From Desulfotomaculum sp. (GTDB taxonomy: Bacteria > Bacillota > Desulfotomaculia > Desulfotomaculales > Ammonificaceae), in the NCBI GenBank assembly GCA_012961725.1, contig DTYU01000170.1, positions 1-10,684 of the forward strand: a stretch of DNA of 10,684 bases, given 5' to 3'. This document shows, piece after piece, positions 5,939-10,684 of the stretch (positions within the stretch are counted from its first letter, which is position 1; each line of letters starts with the position of its first letter). A program made the translations under genes and the position numbers. The notes beneath the pieces are model-generated. The model saw only the letters and a list, made by a program, of their open reading frames with translations. It made no database searches and was not told where the DNA came from.

Positions 5939-6018
5939 TAATTTAGTATGGTGTCCCCATAATTTTGTGGTGTCCCCATAATTTTGATAATTTAGTATGG
6001 TGTCGCCGTAATTTTGAG
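5939..6018 (+). repeat. GGTGTCCCC-core dispersed repeat, three tandem copies
   Basis: Copy B1 spans about 5939-5967, a shortened B2 5968-5986, and B3 5987-6018. B1 and B2 share TGGTGTCCCCATAATTTTG exactly. B3 restores the TAATTTAGTATGG left end but has GTCGCC in place of GTCCCC. Together with copy A at 4087-4115 there are four copies in two gaps, each group placed just upstream of a gene's ribosome binding site. Confidence 0.7.
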
Positions 6019-6045
6019 CGGTTGATTTTGTTTTCGGAGGAGTCC

Positions 6046-6570
6046 TTGGGAGGTATGCCGGAGCCGGTAAAGCCAGTCGCCTCCGTGTTTACGGCGGACG
6101 AGAAGCTGTTCGGCGAGGTGGAAGCGGTTCTATCGGCGCGCATGGGAAAACCCGATTACGTTAGCCGCCCGCTCGTTTTTGATCAGACGGACTATTATGC
6201 GAAAGAGATGGGTACGGGGCTTGTGCGGCGGGTTTACGGCTTTCCCCGGCTGATCGATCAGGGTGAACTGGCTACGCTTAAGCGGTGGACGGTAGAGCTT
6301 GAGGACCGCTGGCGGGTGAAGGGGCGGCGGCGGGTGAATATCGACCCCGGATACGTAAGCCTGGCCAAGCTGGTCCTGGCCACCACCAAGGATAACGTTC
6401 ACCGCATCTATCTCGGGGAAGGGGTCTTTGCGGAGGTTACCCTTCTCTTCAGGAACGGCAGTTTTCACCAGTGGCCCTGGACTTACCCTGACTACGCGAG
6501 TCGGGAATACCGGGAGATCTTCGAGCAGATCAGGGAGATCTACAGGGAACAGCTCAGGGCCTTGCGTTGA
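6046..6570 (+). CDS. DUF4416 family protein
   Basis: A 174-residue protein of the DUF4416 family, whose biochemical role is unknown. Family-like landmarks are PVKPVASVF near residues 8-15, FDQTDYYAKEMGTGL at 45-59, the strongly conserved RRVNIDPGYVSLAKLVLATTKD split over 95-116, HRIYLGEGVFAEVTL at 119-133 and WPWTYPDY at 143-150. No signal peptide or membrane segment is visible, so it is probably cytoplasmic. The start is uncertain: TTG at 6046 has GGAGG at 6036-6040 with five bases between, while ATG at 6055 has GGGAGG too close; both are in frame. The gene stands alone between two repeat-rich gaps and its link to the folate genes upstream is only positional. Confidence 0.85.
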   Translation: MGGMPEPVKPVASVFTADEKLFGEVEAVLSARMGKPDYVSRPLVFDQTDYYAKEMGTGLVRRVYGFPRLIDQGELATLKRWTVELEDRWRVKGRRRVNIDPGYVSLAKLVLATTKDNVHRIYLGEGVFAEVTLLFRNGSFHQWPWTYPDYASREYREIFEQIREIYREQLRALR

Positions 6571-6605
6571 GGGTGATGAGTGATGAGTAAGGGGTGATTA
6601 GTGAA
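6571..6605 (+). repeat. phased 7-nt tandem array (GRGTGAT type)
   Basis: Heptamers start at 6571 (GGGTGAT), 6578 (GAGTGAT), 6585 (GAGTAAG), 6592 (GGGTGAT) and 6599 (TAGTGAA). The array begins on the very base after the DUF4416 stop codon. Confidence 0.7.
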
Positions 6606-6959
6606 AGGTCGTATTCCTGAAGTCAAATCCTTGTGTCTTTGTGAGCGTTGTGTGATCTGTCTGCCGACAGGCAGGGAAATTTTAAAATATCGAGCTTTAT
6701 GGCCTTGTGAGGCAAATTTTGAGTTTTTGGCCAGCCTCGTTCCGGTCAGTGCTATAATTAAGACTCTCGGCGGCACACTGCGGAGGAGGATACCGCACTG
6801 CTTATTCCCCTCAATTGCATCTTTAGGTTCTTGTGCCCATGCGCCTCTGTATGAGGAAATTGAATTCGGTCACAAATAGGCACAAAGACCGCGAATCCTT
6901 AAAGAACGACGAACGATAATTGGCGGAATATTGAAAATCTTCCGCGGGAAGCCGCCTTG

Positions 6960-6968
6960 TGTTATACT
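6960..6968 (+). promoter_or_regulatory. candidate extended -10 promoter for xseB-ispA
   Basis: TGTTATACT (6960-6968) is an extended -10 element (TGn plus TATACT), with only a poor -35 match, TTCCGC at 6940-6945, 17 bases before it. Transcription would begin near 6975, about 25 bases before the xseB start. A second extended -10, TGCTATAAT at 6750-6758, is an alternative further upstream. Confidence 0.4.
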
Positions 6969-6999
6969 TTTGTTAGATTGCAATGGAGAGAGTGTGCAG

Positions 7000-7254
7000 A
7001 TGACAGAAGATAAGCCGCTTTCATTTGAGCAGTGCCTTGAACGTTTAGAGGCCGTAGTGAAGGAGATCGAGGGCGGAAACCTCGACCTTGATACTGCCAT
7101 CGCCCGTTTTACGGAAGGGATGGAGTTGGTTAAAAAATGTCGTTTGCTCTTGTCCGGGGCGGAACAGCGAATTTGCCTGCTGTTGGAAGGTGAGGGTGAG
7201 AAGCCTTTAGCCGCCGACATTAATCTTGACAAGGAGCGCAATAATGGACTTTAA
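7000..7254 (+). CDS. xseB: exodeoxyribonuclease VII small subunit
   Basis: XseB is the small helical subunit that binds the XseA tail to form exonuclease VII. The 84-residue product begins SFEQCLERLEAVVKEIEGGNLDLDTAIARFTEG, the family signature of two antiparallel helices, followed by MELVKKCRLLLSGAEQRI, and ends in a variable acidic tail. ATG at 7000 has GGAGAGAG upstream with good spacing; an in-frame GTG at 6994 is the alternative. The stop overlaps the ispA start by 11 bases, a common xseB-ispA coupling. It is separated from xseA by folD, fchA and the DUF4416 gene, so the two subunits are probably not on one short transcript here. Confidence 0.94.
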   Translation: MTEDKPLSFEQCLERLEAVVKEIEGGNLDLDTAIARFTEGMELVKKCRLLLSGAEQRICLLLEGEGEKPLAADINLDKERNNGL

Positions 7255-8134
7255 CGCCGTCCTGGCAGAGAAAGCGCGCATCATCGACCAGGCCCTTGAC
7301 CGCTATCTTCCCCATGAGACCACCCCGCCCGGTATTATTCACCAGGCAATCCGGTACAGCGCCCTTTCGGGAGGGAAACGCTTGCGCCCGGCACTGGTTT
7401 TGGGAGCAGCGGAAGCCGTGGGAGGCAGTGCGGAAAACGTGATTACAGCGGCCTGCGGCATTGAACTCATCCATTGTTACTCCCTTGTTCATGACGACCT
7501 TCCGGCAATGGACAACGACGACCTCCGGCGCGGTAAACCTACCAGTCATAAGGTCTTTGGGGAAGCCGTTGCGATTTTAGCGGGCGATGCACTGCTTACC
7601 CTCGGGTTTGAGCTGTTAGCCAGGGCGGGAACGAGCGCTGCGGTTTCGCCGGCGGACGGTTTGCGGGTCATCGCCGAGGTTGCCGTGGCTGCGGGAACAG
7701 AAGGAATGGTGGGCGGCCAAGTAATGGACATAAAAAGTCAGGAGGCCGGTGGAAGTCCGGAGTTGGTGGCAGAGATTCATCAAAAGAAAACCGCGGCGCT
7801 TTTTGTGGCTTCAGTCAGGACCGGCGCCATCCTTTCAGGGGCATCCGGGCAGCAGCTCGCTGCCCTGAGCCGTTACGGAAAAAGGCTTGGTCTGGCCTTT
7901 CAGATTACCGATGACATCTTAGATATAGCCGGTGATCCGTCAAAGACAGGTAAGTCCACCGGCGGAGATGCAAGAAAACGAAAGCTTACCTATCCCGGTA
8001 TTTTCGGGCTGTCTGCAGCACGGGAATACGCCAAGAAGGCGGTGGAAGATGCGGTGGGCGCGCTTGACAGTTTCGGTCCGTCGGCCGATTTTTTGCGCGC
8101 TGCTGCGCAATTCATTCTAACTCGCCAGTTTTGA
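7244..8134 (+). CDS. ispA: polyprenyl synthetase, farnesyl diphosphate synthase type
   Basis: IspA condenses DMAPP/GPP with IPP to give farnesyl diphosphate, feeding undecaprenol and other isoprenoids. The 296-residue product carries SGGKRLRP (42-49), the first aspartate-rich motif DDLPAMDNDDLRRGKP (84-99, bacterial type II form with two extra residues), GEAVAILAGDALL (107-118), a KK-T pair near 181-183, and the second motif QITDDILDIAGD (220-231). Tyr79 lies five residues before the first motif, consistent with a C15 product. The SARM is followed by TGKSTGGDARKRKLTYP, a slightly divergent form of the usual GKTVGSDAKQNKxTYP. ATG at 7244 lies inside the end of xseB with AAGGAG upstream. An in-frame TTG at 7226 is less likely. 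Confidence 0.94.
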   Translation: MDFNAVLAEKARIIDQALDRYLPHETTPPGIIHQAIRYSALSGGKRLRPALVLGAAEAVGGSAENVITAACGIELIHCYSLVHDDLPAMDNDDLRRGKPTSHKVFGEAVAILAGDALLTLGFELLARAGTSAAVSPADGLRVIAEVAVAAGTEGMVGGQVMDIKSQEAGGSPELVAEIHQKKTAALFVASVRTGAILSGASGQQLAALSRYGKRLGLAFQITDDILDIAGDPSKTGKSTGGDARKRKLTYPGIFGLSAAREYAKKAVEDAVGALDSFGPSADFLRAAAQFILTRQF

Positions 8135-8197
8135 GACCTAATTTCTGATAGCATCGGTTAAGGGCCTTGGCAGAGTTGCCGTGTACCCAAGCGGAGT

Positions 8198-8226
8198 TTG
8201 TTAGTTGGCGCCTATTGTGCTATTAT
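8198..8226 (+). promoter_or_regulatory. candidate promoter for hicB-like gene and OLE RNA
   Basis: TTGTTA (8198-8203) and TATTAT (8221-8226) are 17 bases apart, and TGC directly precedes the -10 hexamer, giving an extended -10. Transcription would start near 8233, ahead of the hicB-like gene and possibly reading on into the OLE RNA. The 158-base gap after ispA otherwise shows no clear terminator. Confidence 0.5.
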
Positions 8227-8292
8227 GATTTTACGGGAAATCGCAGATAAATATGTTAAGCGCAAGGGCGCGAAGCGATAAGAGGTGCTGTC

Positions 8293-8478
8293 ATGTTGAC
8301 CAATTATACCGCTAAGTATACAAAAATAAGCTCTGGTTATATGGGACAGTTAGTAGAGTGGCCGGAAGTGATAACAGAAGGGAAGACCTTGGAAGAATGC
8401 AGAGAAATGCTTAAGGATGCTTTGCACGAAATGGTATTAGCTTATCGGCAACAAGGAAAGGAGATCCCTGCTGTTTGA
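8293..8478 (+). CDS. HicB-like (UPF0150) protein, short and without HicA
   Basis: HicB-type antitoxins have a partial RNase-H-like fold and neutralise HicA mRNA interferases. The 61-residue product shows the family pattern: YTAKYTKISSGYMGQLVEWPEVITEGKTLEECREMLKDALHEMVLAYRQQGKEIP. It stops right after GKEIPAV, whereas relatives usually continue with about ten more residues of a final strand and there is no C-terminal DNA-binding domain. No HicA frame (double-stranded RNA-binding-like, with a catalytic His) was found in the 158 bases upstream or downstream, where OLE RNA begins within 12 bases. ATG at 8293 has GAGGTG five bases upstream. It is therefore an orphan UPF0150 protein or a remnant of a toxin-antitoxin pair. 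Solitary HicB-like proteins are common, so a toxin role is not implied. Confidence 0.8.
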   Translation: MLTNYTAKYTKISSGYMGQLVEWPEVITEGKTLEECREMLKDALHEMVLAYRQQGKEIPAV

Positions 8479-8486
8479 AAACTGTA

Positions 8487-9077
8487 TATGGGTAAGTGAC
8501 GCAGTATCCTAGTCAGAACCCCTCTTCCGAAGGCGGGCCTAAAAATCCGTCACGGGCACATCGATGAAGTTCCTGGTGCTGGCTGCCGGCGCCCAGCCGG
8601 GGGCTGGTACTGGGAGTTAAGGCGGGGGGGCGAGCCGCAAGGGCATGCGGGCGTTGACCCTCTTGCCGCGGAGACCCAAGTGCGTGGGGAATTTGCCTAT
8701 GGCTTGGGATTGGAACCTGTACGTGGTGGAAAGCTGCGTGCAGTGTAGCCTGCCTTGAGTGGCCAGGGTGGATGAGGTTAGAGACGCGGGGCTTTGGTCA
8801 CGGGCCCGATCCAAGGCCCGCGTTCTGAAACCCTGACTGCAAAAGAGGCTAGGGAGGGAAGGGTTCTGCCGGGGAAAACCCCTAGGCTGTTCGGGGCAAC
8901 CGTGGCATCACAAGGATTAAAGTGTAAGCTTAGTGGCAATCCAGCCCCGGGAGCGGTGACGCGCCGGGGATGCCCTTAAAGGGAAACCGCTGGTACGGCG
9001 ACGGCCGGTGGGCATCCGGGAAAGCCTGCTGGACCTTAAGCTGCAGCGTTTACTTGTGGTGCTGTCACTTACCCGTT
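8487..9077 (+). ncRNA. ole: OLE RNA (ornate large extremophilic RNA)
   Basis: OLE is a highly structured ~600-base RNA of anaerobic and extremophilic Firmicutes that binds the membrane protein OapA and is linked to cold, alcohol and magnesium stress. Here about 590 bases between ispA/hicB and oapA-dxs have no real gene, are G+C-rich and full of helices. The ends pair perfectly: GGGTAAGTGAC (8490-8500) with GTCACTTACCC (9064-9074), extended by GCA/TGC (8501-8503 / 9060-9062) past one bulged T. Internal helices include CCGGC/GCCGG (8586-8590 / 8596-8600), ACGCGGG/CCCGCGT (8784-8790 / 8817-8823) with a CTTTGG/CCAAGG extension, and GGATGCCC/GGGCATCC (8968-8975 / 9010-9017). Size, strand, gene context and the following OapA gene all match OLE. 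I cannot align it to the covariance model, so the exact 5' and 3' ends are inferred from the terminal helix. Confidence 0.9.
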
Positions 9078-9086
9078 TACTTTCAC

Positions 9087-9128
9087 GGTTCGAGATTCAA
9101 GGTTCGAAGTTCAGGTTCAAGGTTCAGG
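9087..9128 (+). repeat. phased 7-nt tandem array (RGTTCRA type)
   Basis: Heptamers start at 9087 (GGTTCGA), 9094 (GATTCAA), 9101 (GGTTCGA) and 9108 (AGTTCAG), then slip by one base and continue at 9115 (GTTCAAG) and 9122 (GTTCAGG). The array fills the spacer between the 3' end of OLE and the oapA ribosome binding site. Confidence 0.7.
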
Positions 9129-9182
9129 AGACAAGAGATAGAAGACAGCGAAACTCGCCTGCTGTAACGGAGTGAGCGGTTT

Positions 9183-9824
9183 TTGGCTAACAACCAACTC
9201 CGGCGTTCCTACCTGCGGCATCTTCTCTTGGTGCTTACGGGGACTTTTGCTGTAACATTATCATTCGCGTTCGTTTCGGAATCATTTGTGCGGCAACTAA
9301 ACGCGGCAGCGCTGGTGATCGGGTTCTTAGTTATCATTATTGCGGTGAACATCGCTTTCGACACTGTAGGAACGGCGGCAACAGCGGCATCTGAAGCGCC
9401 GCTGAATGCGATGGCGGCGCGTAAGGTGACTGGTGCCCAGGAAGCGCTGATGTTGGTGAAAAACGCAGACAAAGTCGCAAACTTCGCGAATGACGTCATC
9501 GGGGACATAGCCGGTACCGTTGCCGGTGCGCTCGGCATTTCATTCATGGCACAGGTGGCGCTGCGGAATCCGGATGTTAAGGGGTTATGGCTAAACATCC
9601 TGGTGACGGCCGTAATCGCTTCTGTTACCGTAACGGGTAAGGCCATGGGTAAACGCCTGGCGGTGACGCAGCCGAACCGGGTTGTTTTTTTTACGGGACG
9701 CGTGATTGCAGGCTTTAACCGTGCGGTACACCCGTTCACCAGGAAAAACGGGAAGCGTCGCCATAGCAAAAAGCATTCTAACAAAAAGAAGGTGCGTAGG
9801 GTTGGGAGTTCTCGATCAGGTTAA
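9183..9824 (+). CDS. oapA: OLE-associated membrane protein OapA
   Basis: OapA binds OLE RNA and holds it at the cytoplasmic membrane. The 213-residue product has four likely membrane segments: about 13-36, 41-62, 105-124 and 134-152. The second runs into NIAFDTVGTAATAASEAPLNA (56-76), resembling the DUF21/CNNM-type transporter fold, and a D104-V-I-G-D108 pair sits at the start of the third segment. The last 30 residues are strongly basic (RKNGKRRHSKK, NKKKVRR), suited to RNA contact. The start is TTG at 9183 with GGAGTGA seven bases upstream; no ATG option exists near it. It follows the OLE RNA on the same strand and its 3' end overlaps dxs by 23 bases. Identity rests on topology, basic tail and the diagnostic OLE-dxs context. 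Confidence 0.88.
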   Translation: MANNQLRRSYLRHLLLVLTGTFAVTLSFAFVSESFVRQLNAAALVIGFLVIIIAVNIAFDTVGTAATAASEAPLNAMAARKVTGAQEALMLVKNADKVANFANDVIGDIAGTVAGALGISFMAQVALRNPDVKGLWLNILVTAVIASVTVTGKAMGKRLAVTQPNRVVFFTGRVIAGFNRAVHPFTRKNGKRRHSKKHSNKKKVRRVGSSRSG

Positions 9825-10684
9825 GACACCAGAGGATTTGCGCAGGCTGGAGTTCAAGAAGCTTGAACAGCTTGCAGGAGAAATAAGAGAACTGATCATA
9901 TCGACCGTGGCCAAAACGGGCGGTCACCTTGCACCGAATCTTGGCGCAGTGGAGCTCACCATCGCAATCCACCGCGTCTTCGACACCCCTAATGATAAGG
10001 TGATCTGGGACGTGGGACACCAGTGTTATGCCCATAAGATCTTGACCGGCCGGCGGGAGCGCTTCTGTACCCTTCGCCAGTTTGGGGGCTTGAGCGGTTT
10101 TCCGGCGCGGGCGGAGAGTATATACGATGTTTTCGGCACCGGCCATGCCAGCACCTCTATTTCTGCGGCGCTCGGGATGGCCAAGGCACGTGACCTTAAC
10201 CGGGACAAGTACGCCGTAGCGGCGGTTATCGGCGACGGTGCCCTGACGGGAGGGATGGCTTTCGAGGCCCTGAACCACGCGGGGCATATCAAAGCCGACC
10301 TTATCGTGATACTGAACGACAACGAGATGTCGATAGACAGAAACGTAGGCGCGCTTTCAGGTTACCTGACGCGGCTGAGAGCCGACCCCATGTATCATCG
10401 TTCTCGCGAGGAGTTCGAGGCTTTAATCCAAAGAATACCGGCTATCGGTACAAAAATGTTGCGCGTGTTGGAGCGTCTGAAGGACAGCGTCAAATACTTA
10501 GTGGTTCCAGGCATGTTTTTTGAAGAGCTTGGCTGGACGTATTTAGGTCCGGTGAACGGCCATAAGATACCTGCGCTGGTAAACACCCTGCAGAAGGCTA
10601 AGACGGTGAAGGGTCCTGTTTTGGTGCACGTGGTCACCCGCAAGGGAAAGGGATACCCGCCTGCGGAAAAAGACCCCGACCTTT
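9802..10684 (+). CDS. dxs: 1-deoxy-D-xylulose-5-phosphate synthase, N-terminal part
   Basis: DXS joins pyruvate and glyceraldehyde 3-phosphate with thiamine diphosphate, the first step of the MEP isoprenoid pathway. The 294 visible codons are the ThDP-binding half: GVLDQVKTPEDLRRL at the start, KTGGHLAPNLG with His42, WDVGHQCYAHKILTGR (69-84), the ThDP motif GDGALTGG (144-151) ending in LNDNEMSID (171-179), and GWTYLGPVNGHK (244-255). The pyrimidine-binding and C-terminal domains lie beyond the window. TTG at 9802 is chosen because family members begin with this GxLD segment and AAGGTG lies about seven bases upstream; it is inside the 3' end of oapA, which suggests translational coupling. Confidence 0.95.
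   Translation, partial: MGVLDQVKTPEDLRRLEFKKLEQLAGEIRELIISTVAKTGGHLAPNLGAVELTIAIHRVFDTPNDKVIWDVGHQCYAHKILTGRRERFCTLRQFGGLSGFPARAESIYDVFGTGHASTSISAALGMAKARDLNRDKYAVAAVIGDGALTGGMAFEALNHAGHIKADLIVILNDNEMSIDRNVGALSGYLTRLRADPMYHRSREEFEALIQRIPAIGTKMLRVLERLKDSVKYLVVPGMFFEELGWTYLGPVNGHKIPALVNTLQKAKTVKGPVLVHVVTRKGKGYPPAEKDPDL

Larger units (their letters stand above)
5630..6045. other. non-coding, repeat-rich gap between fchA and the DUF4416 gene
   Basis: About 415 bases. It holds a heptamer array (5634-5682), a GGGAAC-N4-GTTCCC hairpin (5760-5775), a central stretch with no recognisable feature (about 5776-5935), and three copies of the GGTGTCCCC-core repeat (5939-6018). Short frames exist (for example 5749-5946) but lack a family match, a good ribosome binding site and coding character. 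Confidence 0.5.
6571..6999. other. non-coding gap between the DUF4416 gene and xseB
   Basis: About 430 bases. It holds a heptamer array (6571-6605), a TTGTGTCTTTGTG motif (6631-6643) and a roughly complementary CACAAA..CACAAAG motif (6871-6887), a small hairpin CTGCC-GACA-GGCAG (6661-6674), and two extended -10 elements (6750-6758 and 6960-6968). A 92-codon frame from a GTG at 6601 crosses most of it but looks like chance: Cys-rich, no family character, and it starts inside the repeat. Confidence 0.5.

Noticed and set aside
5749..5946. 65-codon frame between fchA and the DUF4416 gene
   Set aside because: Its start overlaps the hairpin region, composition is not gene-like, and nothing in the product is recognisable.
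6601..6879. 92-codon frame starting at a GTG
   Set aside because: Begins inside a heptamer array, crosses other repeats, has no family match and no convincing ribosome binding site.
8135..8292. hicA toxin gene upstream of the hicB-like gene
   Set aside because: Only a tiny frame (8225-8281) is present and it lacks the HicA pattern and catalytic His region.
8480..9080. Group II intron or other ribozyme instead of OLE
   Set aside because: No reverse transcriptase, no GTGCG-type 5' end or recognisable domain V, and the ispA / oapA-dxs context fits OLE much better.
8617..9167. Several short frames on both strands (8617-8814 minus, 8794-8979, 8970-9167) between hicB and oapA
   Set aside because: They lie within the structured OLE RNA, have low-complexity products without family character, and lack good ribosome binding sites.
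9209..9784. 191-codon minus-strand frame opposite oapA, and similar long minus-strand frames opposite xseA (3103-3642) and the Asp23 part (567-1052)
   Set aside because: They mirror real genes in G+C-rich DNA; their products lack family features while the plus-strand genes are clear.
1..10684. CRISPR array, tRNA, rRNA or prophage genes
   Set aside because: No spacer-repeat pattern with 25-40 base repeats, no cloverleaf or rRNA segments recognised, and no phage structural or integrase genes seen.

Overview
The window is mostly a syntenic block from an anaerobic Firmicute, most like the Pelotomaculum/Desulfotomaculum group. The evidence is the order asp23-amaP-DUF2273-nusB-xseA-folD-fchA ... 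xseB-ispA-OLE-oapA-dxs, strong Shine-Dalgarno sites, many GTG and TTG starts, and an OLE RNA with its membrane partner. All Firmicute genes lie on the + strand. The genus is inferred from gene order and protein style; no search was run.

The first ~650 bases look foreign to this block. They hold the start of a minus-strand tag gene (3-methyladenine DNA glycosylase I) and, divergent from it, the N-terminal third of an EAL-domain protein. Both resemble alphaproteobacterial (Rhodobacterales-like) proteins. At about base 653 the EAL reading frame runs in frame into an Asp23/Gls24 protein that lacks its own start. This is best read as a chimeric junction (misassembly or cloning artefact), less likely a recent recombination.

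Layout: 1-192 tag fragment (-); 323-1048 EAL/Asp23 hybrid; 1049-1357 non-coding with heptamer repeats and a terminator-like hairpin; 1358-2121 envelope-stress membrane genes amaP and DUF2273; 2130-3808 nusB and xseA; 3809-4129 non-coding with a good promoter and several hairpins; 4130-5629 folD and fchA (one-carbon metabolism); 5630-6045 non-coding, repeat-rich; 6046-6570 DUF4416 gene; 6571-6999 non-coding, repeat-rich; 7000-8134 xseB and ispA, overlapping; 8293-8478 a short solitary hicB-like gene; about 8487-9077 the OLE RNA; 9183-9824 oapA; 9802 to the end dxs, cut by the window edge.

Functional grouping: AmaP and Asp23 form a membrane-anchored envelope-stress assembly. XseA and XseB make exonuclease VII, but their genes are separated by about 3.2 kb. 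FolD and FchA cover methylene-THF dehydrogenase and methenyl-THF cyclohydrolase, and FolD carries a Gln-to-Glu change at a catalytic position that may explain the paired cyclohydrolase. Dxs and IspA are the entry and prenyl-chain steps of MEP-pathway isoprenoid synthesis and flank the OLE RNA/OapA pair, the known OLE context. The non-coding gaps carry three kinds of dispersed repeat: phased heptamer arrays, a GGTGTCCCC-core repeat, and a GGGAAC-N4-GTTCCC hairpin.
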